Shown in pieces: positions 1 to 6,459 of a DNA stretch of 11,120 bases (position 1 is the stretch's first letter; each line of letters opens with the position of its first letter). The translations under genes were made by a program, and so were the position numbers. Location of the stretch: contig JAODNF010000033.1 in the NCBI GenBank assembly GCA_025464915.1, positions 1 through 11,120 of the forward strand, written 5' to 3'. This DNA is from Frankiales bacterium. GTDB taxonomy: Bacteria; Actinomycetota; Actinomycetes; Mycobacteriales; SCTD01. The notes beneath the pieces were generated by a model. It was not told where the DNA came from. It saw only the letters and a list, made by a program, of their open reading frames with translations, and made no database searches.

Positions 1-1171
1 TGAGCTGACCGTCGACGAGATCCGCCGTTACTCCCGTCACCTGATCATTCCGGATGTCGGGATGGTGGGGCAGAAGCGGCTGAAGAACGCCCGGGTGCTC
101 TGTGTGGGCGCCGGCGGCCTCGGCTCGCCGGCCCTGCTCTACCTGGCCGCGGCCGGCGTCGGCACGCTCGGCGTGGTCGACTTCGACACCGTCGACGAGT
201 CCAACCTGCAGCGCCAGATCATCCACGGCGTCTCCGACATCGACACGCCCAAGGCGGAGTCCGCCGCCCGGAGCATCGCGGAGATCAACCCGCTGGTGAA
301 CGTGGTCATCCACAACACCGCGCTGGACGTGGACAACGTCAAGGAGATCTTCAGCCAGTACGACCTGATCGTCGACGGCACCGACAACTTCGCCACCCGG
401 TACATGGTCAACGACGCGGCGGTGCTGCTCGGCAAGCCGTACGTGTGGGGCTCGATCTACCGCTTCGACGGGCAGGCCTCGGTCTTCTGGCCGACGCTCG
501 AGGGTCCCGACGGGCAGAGCGACGCGCCCTGCTACCGCTGCCTCTACCCCGAGCCCCCGCCGCCCGGCATGGTCCCGTCGTGCGCCGAGGGCGGCGTCCT
601 GGGCGTGCTGTGCGCCTCCATCGGTGCCATCCAGGTCACCGAGGCGATCGAGCTGCTCACCGGCATCGGCGACCCGCTGGTCGGCTCGCTCATGGTCTAC
701 GACGCGCTCGACATGACGTATCGCAAGATCAGGGTCCGCAAGGACCCGGAGTGCCCGCTGTGCGGCAAGGAGCCCACGATCACCGGGCTCATCGACTACG
801 AGGCCTTCTGCGGTGCCCTCTCGGAGGAGGCGATGGAGGCCGCCATCGGCTCGACGATCCTCGCCACCGAGCTGAAGGAGCGCATCGACGAGGGCAAGGA
901 CATCTTCCTCGTCGACGTCCGCGAGCCCGCGGAGTGGGAGATCGTGCAGATCCCGGGTGCGACGCTCATCCCCAAGGGCGAGTTCCTCAACGGCAACGCG
1001 CTCGGCGACATGCCGCAGGACAAGGAGATCGTCGTCTACTGCAAGAGCGGCATCCGCTCCGCCGAGGTGCTCGCCACCCTCAAGGCGGCCGGCATGACGA
1101 ACTCCGTGCACGTGCAGGGCGGCGTCATCGCCTGGGCCAACCAAGTCGACCCGAGCCTGCCGACGTACTAG
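1..1171 (+). CDS. moeZ: MoeZ: ThiF/MoeB-type adenylyltransferase fused to a rhodanese domain (5' end outside window)
   Basis: This enzyme adenylates the C-terminus of ubiquitin-like sulfur carriers (MoaD, ThiS or CysO types) and passes sulfur to them from its rhodanese domain, serving molybdopterin, thiamine and cysteine synthesis in the cytoplasm. The reading frame is open from base 2; the visible residues before the first ATG (62) include RRYSRHLIIPDVG, a conserved E1-like N-terminus, so the true start lies upstream of the window. Counting from ATG 62, the nucleotide-binding loop GAGGLGSP is at 16-23, DGTDNF is near 105, and PSCAEGG has Cys174. Two CxxC pairs, CYRC (157-160) and CPLC (231-234), form a complete zinc site. 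The C-terminal rhodanese carries the six-residue active loop after Cys327 (CKSGIRS). The 389 visible residues match the usual length of about 390, so only a few codons are missing. A hairpin follows the stop directly. Confidence 0.96.
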   Translation, partial: ELTVDEIRRYSRHLIIPDVGMVGQKRLKNARVLCVGAGGLGSPALLYLAAAGVGTLGVVDFDTVDESNLQRQIIHGVSDIDTPKAESAARSIAEINPLVNVVIHNTALDVDNVKEIFSQYDLIVDGTDNFATRYMVNDAAVLLGKPYVWGSIYRFDGQASVFWPTLEGPDGQSDAPCYRCLYPEPPPPGMVPSCAEGGVLGVLCASIGAIQVTEAIELLTGIGDPLVGSLMVYDALDMTYRKIRVRKDPECPLCGKEPTITGLIDYEAFCGALSEEAMEAAIGSTILATELKERIDEGKDIFLVDVREPAEWEIVQIPGATLIPKGEFLNGNALGDMPQDKEIVVYCKSGIRSAEVLATLKAAGMTNSVHVQGGVIAWANQVDPSLPTY

Positions 1172-1197
1172 CTCATACCTCCCGCGCGAGGGATGAG
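1172..1197 (+). terminator. Hairpin directly after the moeZ stop codon
   Basis: CTCATACCTC (1172-1181) pairs with GAGGGATGAG (1188-1197) with one mismatch around a 6-nt loop, CCGCGC. It begins on the base after the TAG stop. There is no following T-run, which is common for terminators of high-GC actinobacteria. Its placement suggests it ends or trims the moeZ transcript. An mRNA 3'-end stabiliser is the alternative. Confidence 0.6.
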
Positions 1198-1218
1198 CCC
1201 CGCTCCCGTTGGGAAAGA

Positions 1219-1238
1219 CAGGTGCAACGACCTGCACC
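1219..1238 (+). promoter_or_regulatory. Overlapping inverted repeats in the leader of the first protease gene
   Basis: GGTGCA (1221-1226) and TGCACC (1233-1238) are perfect complements around 6 nt. CAGGT (1219-1223) and ACCTG (1230-1234) are a second, mutually exclusive pairing. The element ends 9 nt before the AGGAG ribosome binding site (1248-1252). It could be a repressor operator or an RNA structure; the sequence does not decide between them. No TANNNT-type -10 element is visible anywhere in 1172-1261, so the promoter of the downstream gene is not identified. Confidence 0.3.
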
Positions 1239-1261
1239 AAGCCTGACAGGAGCATCCCCCC

Positions 1262-2074
1262 ATGCGTCGTCGTTCCCTCCTCGCCCCGCTGCTCGCGACC
1301 GGCCTCGCCGTGGCGTTCTCCGCGTCCACGCCGGCTCAGGCCGCAGGCTGGGCGCCGGCCGCCACCGCGCAGGTCCACCCGGGCGTCCAGACGGACACGT
1401 CCGGGTCGCAGTGCACCGCCAACTTCGTCTTCACCGCCGGTGGCACGACCTATCTCGGCCAGGCCGCCCACTGCTCCGGGACCGGCGCCGCGACGGACAC
1501 GAACGGCTGTACGGCGACGACCCTGCCGGTGGGCACCCCGGTCACCGTCGCGGGCTTCACCGGGACGATGGCCTACAACTCCTGGGTCACCATGCAGGCC
1601 AACCACGAGACCGACGCGGAGACCTGCGCGTACAACGACCTGGCGCTCATCGCGCTCCCGGCGGCGGCTGTCGCGACGACCAACCCCAGCGTCCCGGTGT
1701 ACGGCGGTCCGACCGCTCTCGGCACGGTGGCCGCGGCCGGCTCGAACGTCTACAGCTACGGCAACTCCTCGCTGCGCCTGGGCCTCACCCCGTTCAGCCC
1801 GAAGCGCGGTGTCGCCGTGAGCAGCACGGCGGGTCAGTGGAGCACGACGGTCTACACGGTCACCCCGGGCATCCCGGGTGACTCCGGCTCGGGCTTCCTC
1901 GACGCGAGCGGCAAGGCGATCGGCGTGCTGTCGACCGTCGCGATCGCGCCGCTCCCGCTGAGCAACAACATCGGCAACCTCTCCAAGGAGATCGCGTACG
2001 CGCAGGCGCACGGCGTCGCGGGTCTCGCGCTCGTCCCGGGCACCGAGGCGTTCAGCAGCAGCGCCCTGATCTGA
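1262..2074 (+). CDS. Secreted trypsin-fold serine protease, copy 1
   Basis: Predicted exported serine endopeptidase of the chymotrypsin fold; its substrate is unknown. The signal peptide has a basic MRRR start, a hydrophobic core (about 6-21) and an AQA cleavage motif near residues 25-27. The triad is His70 in AAHC, Asp126 in NDLALI and Ser208 in GIPGDSGSG. Four cysteines (51, 71, 83, 122) would allow two disulfides; C51-C71 is placed like the His-loop bridge of chymotrypsin-type enzymes. There is no Cys just before the Ser loop, so the bridge near the specificity pocket seems absent. No long pro-region is present between signal peptide and catalytic core, unlike streptogrisins. Start ATG 1262 has AGGAG 9 nt upstream. 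It is about 69% identical, without gaps, to the next gene, so the two are tandem duplicates. Enzymatic activity is inferred from the intact triad; a closer subfamily is not assigned. Confidence 0.9.
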   Translation: MRRRSLLAPLLATGLAVAFSASTPAQAAGWAPAATAQVHPGVQTDTSGSQCTANFVFTAGGTTYLGQAAHCSGTGAATDTNGCTATTLPVGTPVTVAGFTGTMAYNSWVTMQANHETDAETCAYNDLALIALPAAAVATTNPSVPVYGGPTALGTVAAAGSNVYSYGNSSLRLGLTPFSPKRGVAVSSTAGQWSTTVYTVTPGIPGDSGSGFLDASGKAIGVLSTVAIAPLPLSNNIGNLSKEIAYAQAHGVAGLALVPGTEAFSSSALI

Positions 2075-2082
2075 CGACCGAG

Positions 2083-2114
2083 GCAGCCTTCGCCCGTGTC
2101 CGGGGCGGGGCTGC
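2083..2114 (+). terminator. Strong GC hairpin between the two protease genes
   Basis: GCAGCC (2083-2088) pairs with GGCTGC (2109-2114), and CGCCC (2091-2095) pairs with GGGCG (2103-2107), leaving a 7-nt loop and a small 2:1 internal loop. It starts 8 nt after the first protease stop and is followed by the weakly T-rich GTCGTTGT. It most likely terminates the first protease transcript. It ends only 15 nt before the ATG of the second protease, so it could instead act as a leader or attenuator for that gene. Confidence 0.65.
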
Positions 2115-2129
2115 GTCGTTGTCCCGAGC

Positions 2130-2939
2130 ATGAAGCGCCACCTGTTCGCCGTTGCCGGCCTTGCCCTCGCCGTCGGCCTCACCGCCCACCCTGCTGACGC
2201 CGCGACCCGCAGATGGGCCGCCGCGGGCAGCGCGAAGGTGCACCCGGGCGTGCAGACGGTCACCAAGGACTCGCAGTGCACGGCGAACTTCGTGTTCACC
2301 GCCGGCACCAGCGTCTACCTCGGTCAGGCGGCGCACTGCTCCAGCACGGGTGGCTCGACGGACACCAACGGCTGCCTGACGGGGTCCTTGCCCCTCGGCA
2401 CCCCCGTCTCGGTCGCGGGCTACACGGGCACCCTGGCCTACAACTCGTGGCTGGCGATGAGGGCTGCGAGGACCACGGACGCGAGCACCTGCGCCTACAA
2501 CGACCTGGCACTCATCAAGCTGCCCGCCGCGGCCGTCGCGAGCACCAACCCGAGCATCCCCGTTTACGGCGGCCCGACCGGCCTCGGCAGCGGCACGTCC
2601 ACGCTGGAGAGCGTCTTCAGCTACGGCAACTCAGGTCTGCGCTTCGGCCTGACGCCGACCAGCCCGAAGCGCGGCACCTCCCTCGGTGACGGCGCGAACG
2701 GCTGGACCACGACCGTCTACACCGCGACGCCCGGCATCCCCGGCGACTCCGGTTCCGGCTTCCTCGACGGCTCGGGTCGCGCGTTCGGCGTGCTCTCGAC
2801 CGTCGGCCTCACGCCGTACCCGCTCGACAACGGCGTGGGGAACCTCGCCAAGGAGATCGCGTTCGCCCGCGCCCACGGCGTACCCGGCCTGGCGCTGGTC
2901 AACGGGACCCAGCCCTTCACCCCGAACGCGAGCCTCTAG
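2130..2939 (+). CDS. Secreted trypsin-fold serine protease, copy 2
   Basis: Paralogue of the preceding gene, with the same predicted role as an exported serine endopeptidase. The signal peptide runs MKRHLF plus a hydrophobic stretch to an ADA cleavage motif at about 22-24. Triad: His69 in AAHC, Asp125 in NDLALI, Ser207 in GIPGDSGSG. All four cysteines are kept, the first at residue 50. A hand count gives 161 identities in 233 ungapped aligned residues against copy 1. Divergence is concentrated in a surface-like segment just before SYGNS, in the segment after SPKRG, and at the C-terminus, while the catalytic blocks are nearly invariant; this suggests both copies are under selection to stay active, perhaps with different substrates. 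ATG 2130 is the only sensible start for the signal peptide, but no Shine-Dalgarno sequence precedes it, and a hairpin ends 15 nt upstream. Expression may depend on read-through or on unusual initiation. Confidence 0.88.
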   Translation: MKRHLFAVAGLALAVGLTAHPADAATRRWAAAGSAKVHPGVQTVTKDSQCTANFVFTAGTSVYLGQAAHCSSTGGSTDTNGCLTGSLPLGTPVSVAGYTGTLAYNSWLAMRAARTTDASTCAYNDLALIKLPAAAVASTNPSIPVYGGPTGLGSGTSTLESVFSYGNSGLRFGLTPTSPKRGTSLGDGANGWTTTVYTATPGIPGDSGSGFLDGSGRAFGVLSTVGLTPYPLDNGVGNLAKEIAFARAHGVPGLALVNGTQPFTPNASL

Positions 2940-2954
2940 CCCTCCGCCTCTAGC
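2932..2954 (+). repeat. 9-bp direct repeat spanning the end of protease copy 2 and the ATL promoter region
   Basis: GCCTCTAGC occurs at 2932-2940 (containing the TAG stop of the protease) and again at 2946-2954, 14 nt apart. It includes CTAG, a tetramer that is usually scarce in bacterial DNA. The second copy overlaps the proposed -10 element of the next gene. It may be a regulator binding site or chance. Confidence 0.4.
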
Positions 2955-2956
2955 GT
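2951..2956 (+). promoter_or_regulatory. Candidate -10 element for a leaderless ATL transcript
   Basis: TAGCGT fits the actinobacterial TANNNT -10 consensus and ends 7 nt before the GTG at 2964. That spacing would place the transcription start on the first base of the start codon, giving a leaderless mRNA. This also explains the absence of a Shine-Dalgarno sequence before the GTG. No convincing -35 element was seen. Confidence 0.4.
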
Positions 2957-2963
2957 CTCTGCC

Positions 2964-3275
2964 GTGGAGCCCACGGCGTACGCGATGTCGGTGCTGGACC
3001 TGGTCGCGCGGATCCCGCGCGGCACGGTCATGACGTACGGCGACGTCGCCGAGTACCTCGGGTCAGGCTCCGCCCGCACCGTCGGGATGGTGATGGCCAA
3101 GCACGGCCACGAGGTCTGCTGGCACCGGGTGCTGCGCGCGAGCGGAGAGCCGTACGAGGGTGGCCTGCCGCTCCTGGTCGCCGAGGGCGTGCACGTGCGG
3201 GGCGGCAAGGTGGTCCTGTCCACCTGCCGCTGGGACGGGCGCAGCGGAGCGGAGCAGGGCGGCACAGTGTCCTAG
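2964..3275 (+). CDS. Alkyltransferase-like protein (ATL), MGMT-related DNA-binding protein lacking the acceptor cysteine
   Basis: ATL proteins bind O6-alkylguanine, flip it out of the helix and mark it for nucleotide excision repair, without removing the alkyl group. The 103-residue protein is a single Ogt/MGMT C-terminal domain: IPRGTVMTYGDVA carries the helix-wedging Tyr25, SARTVG carries the arginine finger Arg38, and the active-site block reads VCWHRV (51-56). In true methyltransferases that block is PCHRV; here Trp53 occupies the acceptor position, as in known ATLs (PWHRV). Cys52 sits where proline is usual, not at the acceptor position. Start GTG 2964 is chosen because a -10-like element lies 7 nt upstream; an in-frame ATG at 2985 (residue 8) is the alternative and has only a poorly spaced GGAG. 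Its stop is 22 nt from adnA on the same strand, suggesting joint expression with the break-resection genes. Confidence 0.9.
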   Translation: MEPTAYAMSVLDLVARIPRGTVMTYGDVAEYLGSGSARTVGMVMAKHGHEVCWHRVLRASGEPYEGGLPLLVAEGVHVRGGKVVLSTCRWDGRSGAEQGGTVS

Positions 3276-3297
3276 GTCTGCGCTTGGATAGGGGGCG

Positions 3298-6200
3298 ATG
3301 TACCGCCTCGACCGCACCCGGCCCCCCGTCGCCACCCGGCTCACCCCCGACGCGGCCCAGCAGGCGGTCCTCGACCACACGACCGGCCCGCTGCTCGTGC
3401 TGGCAGGGCCCGGCACCGGGAAGACCACGACCCTCGTCGAGGCCGTCGCGCAGCGCGTCGAGAAGCAGGGCCTGAAGGCCGACGAGGTCCTGGTCCTGAC
3501 CTTCAGCCGCAAGGCCGCGACCGAGCTGCGCGAGCGGATCACCGCCCGACTGGGCACGCCGACCGCCGGCCCGTCGGCCTGGACCTTCCACGCGTTCTGC
3601 TACGCGCTGGTCCGCGAGCACCAGCCGGCCGGTCTCTACGCCGATCCGCTCCGGCTGCTGTCCGGGCCCGAGCAGGACGTCGCCCTGCGCGACCTGCTCC
3701 GCGGCTCGATCGACCTCGGCCGGGCCTGGCCGGAGGACCTGCGGGCGGCCCTCACCACCCGCGGTCTCGCGGAGGAGGTGCGGATGCTGCTGTCGCGCGC
3801 CCGGGAGGTCGGTCTGGACCCGGCCGACCTGGCCGCGCTCGCCGTCCGCGAGGGCCGTGAGGACTGGGCCGCGATGGCCGCCTTCTTCGGCGAGTACCTC
3901 GACGTCCTCGACTCCCTCGGCGCCGTCGACTACGCCGAGTTGGTGCACCGGGCGGTGCTGCTCGCGGAGACGCCCTCGGTCGCTGACGAGCTGCGCCAGC
4001 GCTACCGCGCGGTCTACGTCGACGAGTACCAGGACACCGACCCGGCCCAGGAGCGGCTGCTCCAGGCGATCGCCGGCAGGGGCCGCGAGCTGGTGGTCGT
4101 CGGTGACCCCGACCAGGCGATCTACGCCTTCCGTGGCGCGGAGGTCGACGGGCTGCTGGAGTTCCCGTCGCGCTTCCCGACCCCCGACGGCAAGGACGCC
4201 CCGGTGCTGGCGCTGACGACCTGCCGGCGGTCTGGTCCTGAGCTGCTGGCCGTGTCGCGCAAGGTGGCCGAGCCGATCCCGCTGGTGCCGAGCCTGCGCG
4301 CCCTTCGCGCGCTCGACGCGGGCTCCGTCGTGACGGGGAGGGCCGAGGTCCACACCCACCCGTCCGTCGGCGCGGAGGCAGACGCGGTCGCCGACCTGCT
4401 GCGACGCGAGCACCTCGAGCTCGGGACGCCGTGGTCGCGGATGGCCGTGCTCGTGCGGTCGGGAGCGCGTTCGGTCCCCTTGCTGCGCAGGGTCCTCACG
4501 GCAGCGGGCGTGCCGCTCGAGGTCGCCGGGGACGAGGTCCCGCTCGCGCAGGAGCCCGCCGTCGCCCCGCTGCTGCTCGCCCTCCGGGTGGTGTACGACG
4601 AGCGAGCCCTCACCGTCGAGGCCGCGCGCCAGCTGCTGCTCTCCCCACTCGGTGGCGCGGACCCGGGCGCCCTGCGACGGCTCGGCCGGGACCTGCGGGC
4701 GCTCGACCGGCTGGCGCAGCGGGAGTCGGACGCGCCGTCGCGCCTGCCCGCGCCATCGGCGGAACTGCTCCGCGAGGCGGTCGCCGACCCGCGGCACCTC
4801 ATCACCCTCGACGCTCAGGTCGCCCGCCCAGCGATGCGGCTCGCGGCTCTGCTCGCCGCGGCTCGCGGGAAGCTCTCCGACGGCCCGGAGGCTGCGCTGT
4901 GGGAGCTGTGGGACGGCAGTCCCTGGCCCGCCCGGCTCGAGGCCGCATCGCTCTCGGGCGCTGCCGCGGGACGCGCAGCCGACCGCGACCTCGATGCCGT
5001 CGTGTCGCTGTTCGCGATGCTCTCGCGCGCCGCCGAGCGCCGCACCGGCAAGGTCACCGCGATCCTCGACGAGATCGAGGCGCAGCAGATCCCCGGCGAC
5101 ACCCTCTCCGACGACGGGGTGCGCGGTGACGCGGTGCGGCTGCTCACGGCCCACCGCAGCAAGGGCCTCGAGTGGGACGTGGTGGTCGTCTGCGGGGTGC
5201 AGGAGGGCGTCTGGCCGGACCTGCGTCGCAGGTCCACGCTGCTCGAGTCCGAGCGCCTCGATGCCGACGGCTTGCGCGAGCCGGCCGACCGCGCGCAGCT
5301 GCTCGCCGACGAGCGGCGGCTGTTCTACGTCGCCTGCACCCGGGCCCGGCGCCGGCTCGTCATCACGGCCGTGGACAGCCCCGAGGACGACGGCGAGCGG
5401 CCGTCCCGGCTGCTCGACGAGACCGGGCTGACCGTCATTCAGCACCTCGACCGGGTTGGCCGACCGCTGTCGCTCCCGTCGCTCGTCGCCGCCCTGCGCC
5501 GCCGGGCGGTCGACCCCGAGTCCAGCCCTGCCCTGCGCCGGGCGGCCGCCGCGCGGCTGGCGCGGCTGGCCACCGCGGTGGACGACCGCGGGCTGCCCCT
5601 TGCTCCAGCGGCGTCCCCGGACCGGTGGTGGGGCCTGCACGACAGCACCGCCTCCGACCGCCCGCTCGTCGCGCCGGACGAGCCGGTCCGGCTGTCGGGG
5701 ACGTCGCTCGGCAAGCTCGAGGAGTGCCCGCTGCGGTGGTTCCTCGAGCACGAGGTGCACGCCGAGCAACCGACCAGCACCGCGATGGGCTTCGGCGGGG
5801 TCCTGCACGCGCTCGCCCACGAGGTCGCGAAGGGCAGCACGCCCGCCGATCTCGACGCCCTCATGCTGCGGCTCGACAAGGTCTGGCGCCAGCTCGCCTA
5901 CGACGCTCCCTGGCAGTCCGCGCAGCAGTACGCCGAGGCGCGCGACGCCTTGCAGCGCTTCCTCACCTGGCACTCCACGGACCGCGGCCGCACGCTGGTC
6001 GCGACCGAGATCGGTTTCACCGTCGAGCTTCCGGTCGCCGGCACCACCGTGCTGCTGCGCGGCTTCATGGACCGCGTCGAGCTCGACGCCGACGGGAGGG
6101 TGCACGTCGTCGACCTGAAGACCGGCAAGACTCCGCCCGGCAGGAAGGAGGTCGAGGAGCACCCGCAGCTCGGCACCTACCAGCTGGCGGTCCGCGAGGG

Positions 6201-6459
6201 CGCGCTCGCCGACCTGGTGCCCGACGCTGTGCCCGGAGGTGCCGAGCTGGTCATGCTGCGGCTCGACGACTCCCGCGGCGGGCCAAAGGTCCCCGAGCAG
6301 CCGGCCCTCAGCGGCGCGTGGGTCGACGAGCTCGTCGACAAGGCGGTCACCAGAGTGGTCGCCGAGTCGTTCCCGCCGACGCCGCAGGACCGCTGCGACC
6401 GGTGCGCCTTCCGGGTCTGCTGTCCTGCCCAGCCCGACGGCCGGCAGGTGGTCGAGTGA
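3298..6459 (+). CDS. adnA: AdnA subunit of the AdnAB helicase-nuclease: UvrD/Rep-type motor plus RecB-like nuclease
   Basis: With AdnB it forms the actinobacterial ATP-dependent motor-nuclease that unwinds and resects double-strand ends for recombination. The SF1A motor fills about residues 15-700: Walker A GPGTGKTT (37-44), motif Ia FSRKAATELRERI, DEYQD (242-246), GDPDQAIYAFRG from 269, motif V TAHRSKGLEW (617-626), motif VI YVACTRAR (677-684). The C-terminal RecB-family nuclease has His837, Asp925, Asp939 and Lys941 in VVDLKTGK, and Gln957 with Tyr961. Cys810 (EECPLRW) together with Cys1033, Cys1036 and Cys1041/1042 fits the four-cysteine iron-sulfur staple of AddB-type nucleases. Its 1053 residues are close to mycobacterial AdnA (about 1,050). 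ATG 3298 follows GATAGGGGG, a plausible though imperfect ribosome binding site. The stop overlaps the adnB start. No LexA-type palindrome was seen upstream. Confidence 0.94.
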   Translation: MYRLDRTRPPVATRLTPDAAQQAVLDHTTGPLLVLAGPGTGKTTTLVEAVAQRVEKQGLKADEVLVLTFSRKAATELRERITARLGTPTAGPSAWTFHAFCYALVREHQPAGLYADPLRLLSGPEQDVALRDLLRGSIDLGRAWPEDLRAALTTRGLAEEVRMLLSRAREVGLDPADLAALAVREGREDWAAMAAFFGEYLDVLDSLGAVDYAELVHRAVLLAETPSVADELRQRYRAVYVDEYQDTDPAQERLLQAIAGRGRELVVVGDPDQAIYAFRGAEVDGLLEFPSRFPTPDGKDAPVLALTTCRRSGPELLAVSRKVAEPIPLVPSLRALRALDAGSVVTGRAEVHTHPSVGAEADAVADLLRREHLELGTPWSRMAVLVRSGARSVPLLRRVLTAAGVPLEVAGDEVPLAQEPAVAPLLLALRVVYDERALTVEAARQLLLSPLGGADPGALRRLGRDLRALDRLAQRESDAPSRLPAPSAELLREAVADPRHLITLDAQVARPAMRLAALLAAARGKLSDGPEAALWELWDGSPWPARLEAASLSGAAAGRAADRDLDAVVSLFAMLSRAAERRTGKVTAILDEIEAQQIPGDTLSDDGVRGDAVRLLTAHRSKGLEWDVVVVCGVQEGVWPDLRRRSTLLESERLDADGLREPADRAQLLADERRLFYVACTRARRRLVITAVDSPEDDGERPSRLLDETGLTVIQHLDRVGRPLSLPSLVAALRRRAVDPESSPALRRAAAARLARLATAVDDRGLPLAPAASPDRWWGLHDSTASDRPLVAPDEPVRLSGTSLGKLEECPLRWFLEHEVHAEQPTSTAMGFGGVLHALAHEVAKGSTPADLDALMLRLDKVWRQLAYDAPWQSAQQYAEARDALQRFLTWHSTDRGRTLVATEIGFTVELPVAGTTVLLRGFMDRVELDADGRVHVVDLKTGKTPPGRKEVEEHPQLGTYQLAVREGALADLVPDAVPGGAELVMLRLDDSRGGPKVPEQPALSGAWVDELVDKAVTRVVAESFPPTPQDRCDRCAFRVCCPAQPDGRQVVE

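Noticed and set aside
1200..1261. SigR/SigE-type promoter starting at GGGAAA (1211)
   Set aside because: No matching -10 such as GTT lies at the required spacing downstream, so it is not supported.
445..1881. Open frame of 478 codons across moeZ and protease copy 1
   Set aside because: It is a shadow frame with an Arg/Gly/His-rich translation crossing the moeZ stop and its hairpin; both true genes have motifs in other frames.
2964..3275. Active O6-methylguanine methyltransferase (Ogt)
   Set aside because: The cysteine in VCWHRV is one residue before the acceptor position, which is tryptophan, and the N-terminal Ogt domain is missing.
3276..3297. LexA/SOS box before adnA
   Set aside because: No GAAC-N4-GTTC-like palindrome occurs here or in the preceding 60 nt. 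CCTAGG at 3271-3276 is a short palindrome but is not an SOS box.
5172..6455. Upstream extension of adnB to an ATG at 5172 (1504 codons)
   Set aside because: The extension overlaps adnA in another frame, is low-complexity (rich in Arg, Ala and Pro), and would precede the normal N-terminus of the motor. GTG 6456 with AGGTGG and the GTGA overlap is far better.
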